A stretch of DNA of 64,000 nt, taken from contig NC_036445.1 in assembly GCF_002775205.1 (NCBI RefSeq), positions 30,443,453-30,507,452 of the forward strand, in the 5' to 3' direction. The notes beneath the pieces are model-generated. The model was not told where the DNA came from, did not search any database, and saw only the letters and a list, made by a program, of their open reading frames with translations. The translations under genes and the position numbers were made by a program. The DNA is from Xiphophorus maculatus. Taxonomy: Eukaryota > Chordata > Actinopteri > Cyprinodontiformes > Poeciliidae. Below are positions 24,747-38,060 of the stretch, one piece after another. Numbering within the stretch: the first letter of the stretch is position 1; every line of letters begins with the position of its first letter.

Positions 24747-26244
24747 CACACAAGAGCAATACTGGGAGGTAAACTTTCTATTAGAATGCATTGCCGGCTA
24801 ACATCTGGTCCTGGGTGAGTGCTGGGGGCTGTCAGATGGGCTGAAATGGAAAGGTGATCGGGGGGGGGGGGGGCTGTCAGGGACAGACTCATGGAGAAGA
24901 GGTGAACATGCCTGAAAAAGAGCAGAAACTAACAGAAAGGAACAGAGTGTCAGGAGGAGGAGAGACAGTCGGTGTGGAATATTTTCACACGCCTGGTTGC
25001 CCCCCCACCCCCACCCCCACCCTGGCTGTGTGGACAGGCAGGCGGAGCGGCCCTTTGTTTGACACATAGCTGCACACAAAGGCATCCACACTTTACTAGG
25101 GCAAAGACACACACACACAAATGCTGCCTCTCATCAGGACCACTTGTGATTGGCTGCAGCTACACTTCATGCCTGTGCTACAGAGCAGTGCTGGAGTAAA
25201 ACAAAGCCTTTTGGTTAAATTGCATCTTTCGCTGCGTGTGTGCCCAGAGGAAGGAAAGTCTTTGGTCCTACATGTTAGGAGCAGATAAGATGAAGCAGCG
25301 TTCAGCAGCAGCTGTGAGAGACCTTTGTTCCTGCTCAGACAAAAGGGAACATGTTGACTCTAGAAAGCACATTGGCTCACTTTGAGATTGCTCATCCTGA
25401 GGCAGTGTGACTCGACTGTCGCTGGAATATTTTCCCAGACGCGACGTGATTCATTAGGCTGAGCGCACACACACACACGCATCAGCAGAGATTTTGATTT
25501 TGTTCCGGTGTTGTGCTCTGAAATCCGACCTGAAGGGAACGCCGTGAGTGGGAAAAGAAAGGTTTGCCTCATATGAATTCTTGAATTTTTGAACCTATGC
25601 AGAGCTCTGTTTAGTGCAGGAGCAGTCTTCAGACAGGACTGAGTGTTTCTGATGTGATCATTCAGAGCTTAAATACAGGGTACAGTGTGAGTGTGAGGGA
25701 GAGTGACAGCTGGATCTTGTGCTGAAATAACAAAATGATCAACTTTAAATATCTGTGCTTCTAACAGAACGGAGCGTGTCTCCAATTCCAGGAAACATGA
25801 ATCTCTTTGTTTCTTCAGTTTCCTCTTTGTTAGAATCCAGGAGCTGTTCCCTGTTTTACATTCTACGCTGGGCTGGAGTTGCCACTAAAAAGATCTTATA
25901 TTGACTTGTATCACATTCTTTTCAGTGACTTTGTAATTACTGATATATTTATGCATAATGTGTTATTTGTTTCTGTGGTTTGTCTTTTTTTTAAAAAGTT
26001 TTTTCTCTCTTTCAGCAGGTTTAGAGGCAGACTTGTATTCTCGCTATCCTTCTTTCTCTCCTCTACTCTTATTCCCCTCTTTCCCTTTAAAAATGTTTCT
26101 CCACCTTTCACCCTTTCTTTTCTTAAAGCCATTTTTATCAAAGTTTTAGATATATTTCAAGTGGAGCGTCATATCGAATGCCGTAATGTTCCACTTGTGA
26201 AAATAAATTTGTTGAGCCTCACTTGACACTCAGACACACTCGCC

Positions 26245-26640
26245 ACACTGGCTGCATTCCCATTGCAAAAGTCTGCAAAACTTTTTAAATATTCTGCTAA
26301 TGTCAGAGGAAACATTGGCATCTTATTCATGTGTTGGAGCGACAAGGCCCGCCTATGGAGGAAGCATTTTGGGGAAGTAGTTCCCGATTTTACAGAAGAG
26401 TTATGGATTCAACATGTTCGAATGACAAACTTGACATTTAATGAGCCCACAAATAAGCGTGTTGCTGCTGTGTTCAAACTGGCATGATACAAAAAAAATA
26501 GTGATTCCACTGCAGTTTTGCAAAATCCATCTGTTTCTATACAGCTGAAAATGTTTTATTGAAAAAGTTGTTTTTTTTAAATTGCATTTTTCCCATAAAG
26601 CAAATTTATTTGCTTTATTTTGCTAATTTAAATTAAAATT
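26245..26640 (+). mobile_element. Non-autonomous DNA-transposon family, copy 2
   Basis: Opens with GGCTGCATTCCCATTGCAAA and contains GTTGGAGCGACAAG and ATGGATTCAACATGTTCG, matching copy 1 in the same orientation. The right end is unclear. An additional hairpin (AGCAGTAGCAAC, loop CATAT, exact inverse) lies just beyond at 26669-26697. Confidence 0.5.
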
Positions 26641-27779
26641 AAATTACGCAATAGTATGGAGTAGCAGTAGCAGTAGCAACCATATGTTGCTACTGCTGGA
26701 CTAGAAATGTTAAAAATACAAGAGATTCCAGAAGCTACTTTCAATAGCCACACCTGAACTTTTTTTTAAAAAAATTTAAATTTAAAGGAAAAATACAGTT
26801 CACATCACAAGTCAATATTATGTAGTTCTGGTGTTTCACACCATCAACACAAAACAGAGTCAGAAAGCTGACCACAGCTTCACCATTTCTCTCTTCATTA
26901 TTGCTATTGTGATAACTGCTGATGAGTCTTGGTGGAGGAGTTTTGACTTCCTCTGCTTCTCAGATTCGGATCATTGCCCTATTCCAGAACCTAAGCGAGG
27001 TTGAGCTTAGGGTCCCAAACCAATAGTGGAAAATTCTCCTTCAGATTTTTCTGCTAGAGAATGAGTGAGGCGGCCCCAAGCCATCACACTAGCACCACCA
27101 CGTTTCGCTGTTTTATGTTCAAGCTAAGAGTAGCTGAACTGAAACGTTTAGTTGTGAACACAAAAAGCAAGGACAGAAGAAATTCTTAACAGTGCTTATA
27201 ATTTCTCACAGTGCTGTATTTCAGTTGGATTTTTTTTTTTAAATTCCAGTTACAAAGTTTCTGTGGGAATGTGTGGTTGACAGATTCACACTTTAAGTCG
27301 CATAGCAAGGAATTTAGGGCAGTGCTGGGCAAAAAGAGACACGGCTGACTCTGAAATGTCATCATTTTCCAATCTGCCACAGAAAGCAGGACCACAGCAC
27401 TCTGAGAGGAGCAATGTTTAAAACAGTTCCTGGCACTGAGCTGACAAAATACTGCACAGATGTAGGGCTCGCAGGATTGGTGGTTATGCAAATAAATCTA
27501 ATAAGGACAGACAATGCTTCATTCCTGAGCTATAGAGAGCATGTTACTGTGCACATAAGGAAGCCCCAGTCTTGCACTTTTCACTATGCAAGTTATTACC
27601 ACAGAGCCTAATCCAGCACACTGCGCAGAGCTACTTAGAGATAGGAGGAAGTGTGAGTCTGGAGGCGAGGGAGAGGGAGAGGTGAGGCTTTAATTCCAGC
27701 TGAGGATGGCAGGTGTGTTAAAACCTGATAAAACGCAACATTAGCTGAGTGACAGACTTTGCTAGTGGCTTTTATCAGA

Positions 27780-27817
27780 GGATGTGTGTGTGTGTGTGTG
27801 TGTGTGTGGGGGGGTGT
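27780..27817. repeat. TG microsatellite
   Basis: (TG)n followed by a GGGGGG run. The surrounding sequence (26700-28460) shows no gene; 27400-27620 is repeat-free and of unknown role. Confidence 0.9.
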
Positions 27818-28464
27818 GCTTGCGGGTTTGTGATAAAAAGGTGTGGGGATGTGCATGTGTGTGCATTTGGTCTTGGCAGGCCATCTTCCCCCCATTGTTT
27901 TCTGTCTTTCTCTGCTGGCCTTGTTTGCTGGAGCTGAGAGGAGAGCAGTGGTGAACCAGATGCAGCTTCCACTGAGAACATCAGCAGAACCTGCTCTCTA
28001 AAAACGGGGCGAAGAAAAGAAAATCACAAATTAATTTCTTCACCCTCCTGGATTACGGCTCCAGCAGCGCTGACTAGAACATTTAGAAGTTTAGAGACAC
28101 TCGCTTAACCAATACCATCAGTATTTTTTTGCAGCACTAAGACTTTTTCATGGAGGTCAGTTGGTGTGGTGTACTTTGGTCATTAGATGACCCGTTTCAG
28201 CTGGTTTCTTGGCACTCTGTCTGACTGTACGTCCTTTTCTTAATGCGTTCAATACGTTTTCACTCTATCATTCAACTTCATTGCATATTATTTAATTTAT
28301 GAACCACTTTCTTTTTTTGGGATTTGGGGATTTTTTTTCAATTGTCATATTTTTCAGGGTCTTGAACTGCATTCAAATTCTTATTTTATTTGTGTTGTGT
28401 TATTTGAGATCATGTCATATTATTGAAACAATATTTAAGTTTTTTAAATTTTATTTTTAAAGTG

Positions 28465-28525
28465 TTTTTTTTTGGGCTCTCATGGCCTTTATTTGACAGT
28501 GGTCAGACAGGAAGGGGGTTGTGAA
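28465..28525 (-). mobile_element. tRNA-type SINE tail, copy 2 (truncated)
   Basis: On the minus strand it ends in CAAATAAAGGCCATGAGAGCCC, the same tail as the copies at 13087 and 38425. The tRNA-like head is missing; the sequence is replaced by two adjacent hairpins. Confidence 0.5.
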
Positions 28526-28588
28526 ACTCAGGTGTGATGTTTCACACCTGAGTATGCTCCATTAACCTCCTTCTGAGGTTAATGGAGC
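28526..28588. repeat. Two adjacent perfect hairpins
   Basis: Hairpin 1: ACTCAGGTGTGA (28526-28537), a 4-nt loop, exact inverse (28542-28553). Hairpin 2 starts 2 bases later: GCTCCATTAACCTC (28556-28569), loop CTTCT, exact inverse (28575-28588). Two side by side is unusual. They sit where the head of a SINE would be expected. Confidence 0.9.
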
Positions 28589-28599
28589 TGATCACATGA

Positions 28600-31300
28600 C
28601 CATGTTGGTTTGATTGTTCAACAGTGCTGCTCACAGTCGATTAGTGCCACCATAATTATTAACTGAAATACTGAGGACTGCTGTATTAATCACCTTATTG
28701 GTCAGTTAATCAAACTTTATTCTTGTGTTCAATAGGCCAAAGGAAGAGAATCTTCATCGGCGCAGACAGAGAGTTTGCATACTGCTCTATTAGGTTGTGT
28801 TGTAGCAATGGCACATAAGTTGCTATGTTTATTCAATGGAATTTGGATCAAACACTCAGTGAGGACCTGGACCTGTTGGAGATCAGATGACATGTCGGAG
28901 CAAACTGAGGCTCTTTAGGCTCCAGAAACGATGTCAAACTGAGCAGAGGTTTAACACATAAACATCATAACTAGGCTGGTTAAACCTGTTTAATGGGTTT
29001 TAACAGAGGGATGCATAGAACAGACTGACAGTAAGGATATAAAGGTCATGCTGTTGCTTAGGCTGCAGGCTACTATCAACAGGCTACTGTTGATTATTTT
29101 CTATCAATAATTCAAGACCATTTTTACATTCTCTCTGTTGTTGTTTTTTCTTATTGTTTTAAACTAATAATAACCATAGTTGACATTTTAAGTGGCAGAG
29201 ATTTAAAATACACGATCAGCTTTACTTTTATTTTTTTCTATCTCTACAAAAAATCTGCTTAGTATGTTTAAGAGCAGAAATGGCTCTTTAGATTGTAATG
29301 GCTGCTAATGCCTGTGCTACATTATTAACTAGGTTAAGAAGCATTGCTGTAACATTTTCTTACTGCTGAGTGTCTTCTTACACCGGAGAAAGTAAAGGTA
29401 AAGATAAGGCTAGAGTTTGAATTAAGCCACATACATAAATTTAAGTCATCCCGTCTTTCTAATAAGGACAGAAACATGAAGTTGTATCAGTGTGGCTTGA
29501 TCCGCCTCAGTCAGGTAGCTTCAGCAGAGAGGCGAGGACATGCTTCCTTCACTGCTGAGGGATTTGTGAGCGGACCCCAGGAGCCTCCATTCTTATTTAG
29601 GCCTGCCCTCATTTTTTATCCTCGTTTCTCCTGAAGGAGGTGAGGCTGCAAAGCGCAGCATTCACCATGAAGCCAGCACACATCCATGTGAACATAACGC
29701 ACCTCTACCTGCTGTGTATCCGGCCTCATTTTATACTACACTCCTGATGGATGGTACTTTAAATGCTTTTGCTCAGGCGACATAGGAATATTGTGTCATT
29801 TTTGAAACTATGACACATGAGCATGAATTTATATTCAGTTTTAGCTTGATGCGACATTTTCAATGAAACCATGTCAATTAGATAAAAACATTATTAGCTG
29901 TATATATTTCCATTGGCCTAATTAGAATTTTTTTTATTTATTGACTGTCAATATTTTCAACATTACAAACATAGTGTTTTCCTGATATTGTGCACTAATA
30001 TTAACACACAAATCAGTCCAAGCCCATAAAGTATGAGTAAACTGTTGTCATTGTGCCATGAGGAGCTGCTCCGGCCTGCTAATGTGTGACAGGTCACATG
30101 ATCGCTGTGTGACTTCCATCCATCACTGGGAACAAACAGACACAACTCAACTGAAAATGATCTGTTAAAAACTCACAGCAGAAAAAGTGAAGAGAGTGTA
30201 AATTATGATCAGACTTTTCCATGAACCTTTATGGGGATTTAGTTTTATGAAGATATCTGCAACAAGGTTTAATTTAGGTCCAAGCTAATGCATTTCAATG
30301 GAAACAAAACCAAGTTCAGTCCAGGATATTACTGACAATAGTCCAGCTGTGTGTAACCCTTATGCAGCTTATTCAGCAGCATGCAGGAGAAAAGAGGCAA
30401 CTAGGCAAAGAGTGGGAAAAATATGTTGCCATTTTATTTTTAGCAGAACTAGAGACAGGGAGGGAGACGATCCGCTCCAACAGGCTGAAGAATGGTCGGG
30501 TTACTGATGGTTAGCATGAAGGAAAATCTCAGCTTTCTATCAGTATTCTATGAGCTGTTGAATTTAAAATATGGTTTGAGTCCTGAACTGATTGCCATTC
30601 CTGCATCTTTAAACAGTAACAACATGTGAGTTTTTCCTGTACGGACGCAGGTCCTCCTGACGCTCCCGCTGATAACCGTCTCCTCTCCCAAGAAAAACAG
30701 GCTGATTTCATCCGGCCCCCTCCAGCATTCAGCTGCTGAACCCTCCCTGTCTTTGCTATCTCTGATTCAGAGCAGCGGCTGCTTCGTCCCCGAGCTAATC
30801 AATGCTGATCATCATAGAGGCATGATTAATGAGCTTATTATCAACGCAGAGCGGACCTCATCAGCGCCTCAGAGAGAGACAGAGGCAGCGCAGACAGACA
30901 ACACTCACACATATTAAGCACACATGTCAAACATTATTACAACATATAAATCTGTCATATTTCTCAAAACCTCTGGATATATAAATGTCAGTCCAGTATT
31001 TGAGAGGCAGATTATTTTCCTTATATGGAATGGATGACATAAAGTAAGATCCTGTATACTTCAAAAATATGCAGTTGAACTTTATACACATTTCAATACA
31101 ACAGATGTAATTTAATAGAGTAAGTAGTATATAGTCATATTTGGTGTATTATGGATAGGAATATAAAAGCTTTTACTTCATCCTATTCCCTTTGAACCAC
31201 TCAGTGTTTTTTCTCTGTCAATATGTGTACATGTTACTTTTTTAACTCCATTTGTTTAAATAAATAAAAAATTAAATTAAATGAATGACTGACATCTGTT
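28600..31300. other. Intergenic, possible conserved non-coding blocks
   Basis: No gene was recognised. Two blocks read like developmental enhancers rather than repeat decay: 29500-29720, and 30770-30890 with several TAAT-core homeodomain-type sites (GAGCTAATCAATG, GATTAATGAGC). This is a visual impression only. Confidence 0.35.
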
Positions 31301-31312
31301 CTGATCCCACAG

Positions 31313-31350
31313 GTCAGCTGTCAGCCGTAAGGACTGAAGTCAGCTGAGCG
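31313..31350 (+). other. Candidate non-coding internal exon
   Basis: A good acceptor (TCTGATCCCACAG) is followed 38 bases later by a donor GCG|GTAAGA. All three frames contain a stop, so if used it would be non-coding or terminal. No partner exon is known. Confidence 0.2.
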
Positions 31351-31499
31351 GTAAGAAAACTGCTCTTCCTGTTTCCTGCCTACTGAAACACACCATCCTG
31401 CTGTGGTTTAATGAAATTGCAGCCATACATGAACTGGTATGATGGCCTGTTTCACGCTCAGAAGTTAAAAATTGCAGGTTTCAGGTTGAATACAAGCCA

Positions 31500-31790
31500 A
31501 CTGCAGCGCTTTGTGAATTCTGACTTGGAAAGTCGGATGTTTCTGTAACAACCCCAGTTTTTGGGTAAGACACTAGAACCCCCTCCTCGCCTGCTGGTGG
31601 TCCGACGGCCTGGTGGCGCCGGTGCATGGCAGCCTGGCCTCTGTCAGACTGATCCAGGATGGCTGTGGCTACTGTCCAGTAGCTTACCACTATCAGTGTG
31701 TGTATGGATGAATGACTGAATGCAGTGTGAAGCGCTTTGAGGTTCTCTGGTGCAGATGAAGTGCTATACAAGGACAGACCATATCTGTAG
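31500..31790 (+). repeat. Interspersed repeat, LINE 3'-tail-like
   Basis: Contains TGAATGACTGAATGCAGTGT, GAAGCGCTTTGAGGTTCTCT and AAGTGCTATACAAGGACA, the recurring ending of a non-LTR family widespread in fish. It is short, without coding sequence. Confidence 0.5.
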
Positions 31791-32508
31791 TGCAGCCAGA
31801 GGGTCAGAAGGAAGAGGGGAGTTCTTTTGTGGATCTTAGGTGGGGGTGAAGAGTTGTGAGGTGTGAATGGATGTTTTCTAACCTGGTGAAGTCCAGCCTC
31901 TTGTTCTACGCTTTGCTTTGTCCGGAAGGTCTGGACCCTCGGATGTTGAGAAACGATGGCTGGCTGGAGGCCTGGACTGTGTTGAAGTTTGAAACAACTG
32001 GATCTAGTTCTCCAGTTCAGTCTGTAGACTCTGTAGCTGTGGTCCAGTGCTCTTTCTGGACCACTGCCTGGGGCTGCCTGGTGCCTGGGAGTTGCTCTCT
32101 GGTGAAACTAACATGAGAATAGCAACAAGGTACATTTGAAATGCAGAAAAACACAAAGTAGGAGTAAACGTAATGGTATTTACAGTTTTCAAATTAACAC
32201 AAGCTGTTGAGCCAGTTTATCAGTCATGTTTATCAGTTTTCAACCTTCCTTCCTTCAAGCCACTGAAAACATTATTACATTATAATCTTTTAATTTAGCT
32301 GAAGGTGATGAGCAAATAACTGTAAAAACTGAATGATTTACTTCCTTTGAACTGATGAATCATCTCCTCCCCCAAAGTTGGAACAAAGCAGGATGGAGGT
32401 AGCTACTTTTTACAGGACAAAGTAAATGAACAGGGATTGAAATAGGCCAGTAGATTGACTTTATTCAGAAGAATGGACAGGAGAAGATGATGAAAAGACT
32501 TGGTCTTC

Positions 32509-32531
32509 GCCATAAGACTTGGTCTTATGGC
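32509..32531. repeat. Perfect hairpin, 10-bp arms, 3-nt loop
   Basis: GCCATAAGAC, loop TTG, exact inverse GTCTTATGGC. An AAGACTTGGTCTT sequence occurs just upstream as well. Confidence 0.8.
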
Positions 32532-32965
32532 TCAGCTGCCTCCCATATTTGTTCTTGTTCAGAAATTTGTCTTTAAAGCAAAAATCATGCAATAGAAGAA
32601 TAAAGTACTTTTAGTCAATTCGCAAGAACAGGAAAGCCTAACCTTTCAAAGATGCTGTGGTTTTATTACCAAGTTACAATATGAAGAATCCTCCGACTGT
32701 TTCTTAAGGTTTTCATAGTTATTACATTATGAAAAAATATAGATGTAGCAAACCTCCAGGGGTCTACCTACCATCCACAAGATGGGGCCAGACAGTCAGT
32801 TATATAGGAACTGTTTTAGTTGACCCAGTGTGGTAGTAGTTAAAATAATTCATAAATGCTTAGACAAGCAAATAACAAAAATACACAACTGTAAGTTTAA
32901 ACCTAAAACCTTTCAAAGATAATTTAATCTTTGTTTTATCTTGGATGTTTTGGCTATAGAAACCC

Positions 32966-32998
32966 AAATCTAGCAATTCTAGTAGAATTGCTAGATTT
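32966..32998. repeat. Perfect palindrome, 16-bp arms, 1-nt centre
   Basis: AAATCTAGCAATTCTA (32966-32981), G, then the exact reverse complement (32983-32998). From 33000 to 34700 I see no gene. Confidence 0.9.
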
Positions 32999-34728
32999 AA
33001 GGAATCCAACCATATTTTAGTGTAACTGTGCAAATCGTCCGCTGTCAGTTGATTCAAATACTGCATGTCTCTAAAACAGTCATTTCCTCAATGACCCACC
33101 TTGTGATTTACATCTGGAACCAACCAGATATCAGCCTGAAATCCAAAATAACAGGACGTTTCTAGATAAAAGTAACTTTTAAATATGAAAAAAAAGTTTG
33201 AAAATTGTACAAAATAATAGCATTGAATACCTGATTACAATTTTGCTAGTATGACTTGGTAAATATCTGAGGCAGTGTGGACAGAGCCTAAGTTAAATAC
33301 ATTTAGAATGTCCCAAGTACAGTTGTCCAAATAAGCAATATTTAGATATGAATGGTTTTTAAGATTTCTTTTTTTACATAGAAAACATAATCATCAACTG
33401 AGATCTTTTTAATTTCCCCAAGCTAATTTAAGGCCAACATATGATGCATTTCAGCTAAATGTGTTGTATGTTATTGTTTTTACTTCACTAATTCATCACA
33501 GTTGTCTCTTTTGGGGCTGATTGTCCAGCTTGATTGTGATTGGCTCAGATGCCCTTTAATCTCCATATAGACACATTGTCAGATATCTGCAATAAGCCGA
33601 AGGTGGCATGTAAATGAAGCAAGTCATATTACAACCTTTTAGCATTTTTGGAGTACTGCTTATTCTACTTTGTAGTTTTTCAGAACCAGGCACTTATTTT
33701 ATTTTATTTACCCCTCTCATTTTTTACATTGTTGTTGTTCTCACTACTTGAATAGACTTTGCAAAAACAAAGTCATGGTGCAATTATAAAGCTTCAGATT
33801 GGGAAATGGGAACATTATCTGCTGCAAATCAAAGTAAGTTTCCACATTCTGTCGTGAGAATCAGCTGTAAAGAAAGACAGACTCTTAATAATAAGGTTTG
33901 GTTAAATAAAGTTGATGCAATGGAAGGACGAACTGCTGCAGCATCAGCTGCTCACAGGAAGTCTTGAGCTGTCACTCTCGTTGTTTAGCAAATTATAGTA
34001 CATTGTTGCATTCCTTTCTTCTTTCTGCTCACACGCCTGCACACTGGTGTGTCTCGTGGGAGCCTGGCAGACGTCCTGCACACTGAGGAAGCTGTCAGTG
34101 GCACTGTACAGCTCTCTGAAGCAACCTCTGTTTCCCTACAAGCAATTCCACATTTCCTCTTACTCCTGAATACTTTTTACTTTGCAAAAAAAAAAAAAAA
34201 ATTGTCATCTTGAACTCTCCTACAAACCCGTCTATAAAAATGGTGAGATGAGGCTCTTTGTCTGAAAATCTGAAAAACGGTTGCCATGGATATTATAGGA
34301 TTTCTCGAACATGCATGAAATAATCAAGACAACAGTCCAGGTATGTTTTTGATGAGGGAATAACATTATAACCTGTTGCAAAACTCCAAAACAATGATTC
34401 TATGTAATATGGCTTTTTTAATGAACTGATCACAATCTGATTTCATTTTTCTATCAGTGCTAAAGTAGGATTCATATGGAGAACTTTCTTTGTGCTTTCC
34501 TTATTACAGAGGTTATGGTAGAGATAGTCACCAGACCTAATGAGTGTTTATGACGGTGTAACATGTTGTGCGTTTCCTCTGGAGGTAATTGGGTGAAGCA
34601 ACAACCTAACAGGAGCCGGTCATTTGGCAGCTCTGGCTCTGTGGATGACAGCTCAATGTGCTGCTGGTGCAAACAGAGGAAGATGGTGGGAGAGGAAGCG
34701 AGGATGATGGCCCCCTACAGAGCATGAC

Positions 34729-35211
34729 ATGACATGTTTGTGTATTTGTGTGCACAAGACATCTGCGTCTTCCTTTTTTTTATTCTTTGCTTCATTCTTC
34801 CTCCACCTCTTCAACTCTCTCTCCTCCATCTTGCTCCCTCATGCCTGCCTGCCTCCCTGCGTGGCTCCCTCCGTCCTCCCGGCTGTCGGAGGGGACAGCA
34901 GCTGCTTCGGAGCAGCTGTGGCACACCAGGCCTGTCAAACTTCCATTGTACAGTCCTTGTATTTTTGGTGCCACTCTCTGCAGCTGCAAAATAACATCCA
35001 GTATCATGGAACGAGCTTCGCCCTGCTGCTGTCTGAAAGGCCGCTGGGCCACATGGTGCCTGGGAGGTCCAGGCAGCGCCGGCCGGAACGCTGCAGCGCT
35101 CTGTCAGCGCCTTGCTCCCGAACAAATCCTGAGAGGAAAAAAGAACAAGAGGAAGATTATGAATGGCAGCAGCTAAATAAGCGGTCGGAGACTCCAACGA
35201 GCAAAGGTTAA
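34729..35211 (+). other. Long open frame of uncertain meaning
   Basis: A 160-codon open frame runs through a less AT-rich patch. Its N-terminal part is CT-rich low-complexity sequence; the C-terminal part (after an AG at about 34983) is charged and has no recognised domain. No promoter or splice context was established. Most likely chance, but 34980-35180 is the best candidate exon between 18 and 47 kb. Confidence 0.2.
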
Positions 35212-35409
35212 AAAAATTCAGTTCAATTCACAACACATCGTCTCTCAAAGCAAGACTAATTCAACTATTTATTCCCGATGATGTCATTGGGAAAATGAAT
35301 CAAAAATGTGAGTTGAACTCTGAAAATCAAAGGGCTCCTTACCAGATTGTTGGCAAACTTGATGGCATGCTGAAGATGTGGTTCAGTAGTTTGATTGGAG
35401 CAGAAATGC

Positions 35410-36060
35410 AGCAAGGCTACGTTCACACAGCAGGTCTTAATGCTCACTTCCCAGTTTTTGCGGAAATCCAATTTATGCTTTATTTTGTTTTGCGTGGCCG
35501 TTCATAAATATGACTAATATCAGACTGCTGTGTGGATGGTTTATGATCCCAAAGTGACCTGCAGGCGCAGAAAAAAAACATAGATGTCACACATTGTTTA
35601 CAGAAGTAATAAAAAATGAGTCTACGCATCAGGTTTAAAGTTTATTCAGCAATCAGAGCTGACAGGATTGTTTAATTCATAACAGGATGATGGAAGTAAT
35701 AAAAAGAAAAGACGACTAGTAGTGATGGCCTTCAGTGAATCATTGGCTGCATGCAGCTTCTGTCTGTTTGGGTGTGTAGTCAGAGCCAAAAGTGGTGGAC
35801 TGTGATGGGATGCTGTCCACTGACACACACTTCTTTCATAATTTCATATTTATAACTTTCAGCCATTGTTTACATCCAGATTCACCACGTCTGAATTCTT
35901 CAGGTGCAAAATCATTAACTGAGTGACATAAAAGTCTGATGAAACATGATGTGACCGTTCAGACAACAGGCGCTTTGAAAACAATCAAATATGTATCTGA
36001 TTTAGTTCCACATACAGAAGTGGCAAAATCGGATTTTTTTGCAGGGTGAAAAGTTTGGAA
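35410..36060. repeat. Interspersed DNA-transposon-like repeat
   Basis: Begins GCTACGTTCACACAGCAGGT and ends in an AAATCGGATTTTTTTGC region, a combination I recognise from a non-coding repeat dispersed in teleosts. Ends and class are uncertain. Confidence 0.4.
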
Positions 36061-36284
36061 CTGGGCCTTTCAGACTACGATGGAAAATTTGGATATACCC
36101 ACTGTGTGTCCTGGTGTCAGTAGCTCTGGAGGGCTGTAGGTGGCGACCCCTCTCCTATAAAAACTGTAATTTTTTTCTTCCATTTCCTGTCTTTTCCAGA
36201 TCTAGTCCTCCAGGGTCTTTCGTTCTTGTTCATGAAATATTTCTCTGATTTCCTCTCACGGTCCGGCTGAGTGGGTTAAAACTT

Positions 36285-36370
36285 GTTCTTGCGTTGGCCT
36301 GTGATGGACCGTGGACGGACAGGTAACCGGTTCAGGGTGTACACCACCTCTGCATCATGATAGACAGGTG
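36285..36370 (+). repeat. LINE/SINE 3'-tail remnant
   Basis: TTGGCCTGTGATGGACC followed by GTTCAGGGTGTACACCACCT resembles the conserved tail shared by vertebrate LINE2-like and V-SINE repeats. A (TG)n run follows at 36518-36544. Confidence 0.5.
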
Positions 36371-37261
36371 GCAGCATTAACAGTTTCATGGTGGTCCTTC
36401 AGGGCAGCGAGTTTTGGACAGATAACAGTGAGGGACATCAGGCTATGACAAACGTAAGCATATGCTGGATCCACTCCTTGCTGTCACAGATTTCCTGGGG
36501 TTGTTGGATTTCTTCTCGTGTGTGTGTGTGTGTATGTGTGTGTGTTCTGCTCATGTTGCTCCAGTTTTCACGTGTGTCCCTCTATGCCGCAGAGACTCGG
36601 CTAGCAGCCCATGCAGAGCTGCAGATCCAGCCCAGTGCCTTCTCCTAATGAGCAGGCTGTTGTTGGCCTGCCATGGGGACCCTGCTTCAGGGCTGGCACG
36701 CCCTGCAACACTTTACAAACTAATTAAACTCCAAAGTCTCCTCTTCTGCACTAAAGTCAAGGCAGCTCTCATCTCAAAGAAAATCCAGGAGGAAAAACTT
36801 AATAGCTTTTTTTTTTCTTCTTCTTCTTCAAACTCTGTTCTATTTGACTTCAGTCGCACAACCTTCAGCTATAGAAGCGATACTTATTGCTTTCTGCAGA
36901 TCCCTATAAAAGTACTCGCAGCCAGTGAACTTTTTAATATTATTTTCACTTTGCAACCCAAAGCCGCAGTGTATTCTACTATTTTACACAGCAGACACAC
37001 ATATAGCAGACCATAAATGTGAAGTGCAAGGAAGATCATTCGTGTTTTTCAGAATTTTTCACTCCCTTTTGGGTGAGTCTCTACATCTTTTTGCTCTGCC
37101 TATCAGATTGGTCAGCTTTTAACCTGGAGTTATCTCCATCCATCTTCCATCAACTCATGATGCTTTAATGAATGTAACTACATATTTAGGGTGATGTGCA
37201 GTGTTAATTTCCTTTCAGTTATTATTGTTACATTTTCTTCCACGTGTGCTGTGTCTCCTCT

Positions 37262-38060
37262 AGGCCCGGCGGCATGGGTGGGCATTGGGGGCATTGCCCA
37301 CCCACGGAGTCAGCCGTGCCCCCCCTGGACTGGAAGCTGTTTGTTGTTTTTACCTCAGAGTGGCCAACTCTCTGTTATTTCTATATAGATTTGACACAGT
37401 AGGGGCTTCCGCACGTCCTATATCAGCGCCTTCCGTCACTTTTTTCAGTCATTTAAACTGTTTAATGTTGTTAACACCGTTGTGACCTGTTTTTCCGAGC
37501 CGCCTTTAAACGCAACATGAGCGCTACGACGCTCGCGCTGGGTTTACACCTGTGCGGCAGGAGACCTGCTGCTGCTGTGCACAGCTGCGCAGGTGTGTGT
37601 TAGAATTATGGCAGCAAAACGCAAAGAACTTTGCACAGTTTTTTCCCCAAACTAACCGACTGAGTTGAGTAATGCTGGTGGATGGAGGTAATGTTAGCCA
37701 AATGATGACTAGCTAATACAAATACAGCACCTTAAGCTTGTTAACTAGTAGCCTGTAGACTACTGATGTTGTTCATGTTCAAAAGTGTGTAGTACTTGTT
37801 ACATTGAGTAACTTTTTTAGAAAAAATTTACTTATATGAGTAGTTTTACTGCACTGTACCTTTTTCTTTTACTTGAGTAATATTACTATTGCTATGTATT
37901 CATTTTGCCTCCCAACCGACCCCCCACCCCCATAATAAGCTGTGCAAATGATCTAATCGTCTGTTGATTTGCAGCAATCCACATTAAAAGCAGATATAGA
38001 GGGCCCCAAAATCAAATTTCGCTTTGTCCCCATTGAGGCTTGGGCCGGCAGCCCTGATGC
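37262..38060 (+). mobile_element. Probable non-autonomous hAT-like element
   Basis: Starts near TAGGCCCGGCGGCATGG and ends near TTGGGCCGGCAGCCCTG, roughly inverse GC-rich ends. The interior has a short start (ATGGCAGCAAAACGCAAAG, reading MAAKRKEL) and then a stop, as in decayed hAT copies, and a TACTTGAGTAAT motif shared with 58980-59800. No target duplication was resolved. Confidence 0.4.

Noticed and set aside
34729-35211. Confident protein-coding gene
   Set aside because: The first half is low-complexity, there is no known domain, and no promoter or splice support was found.
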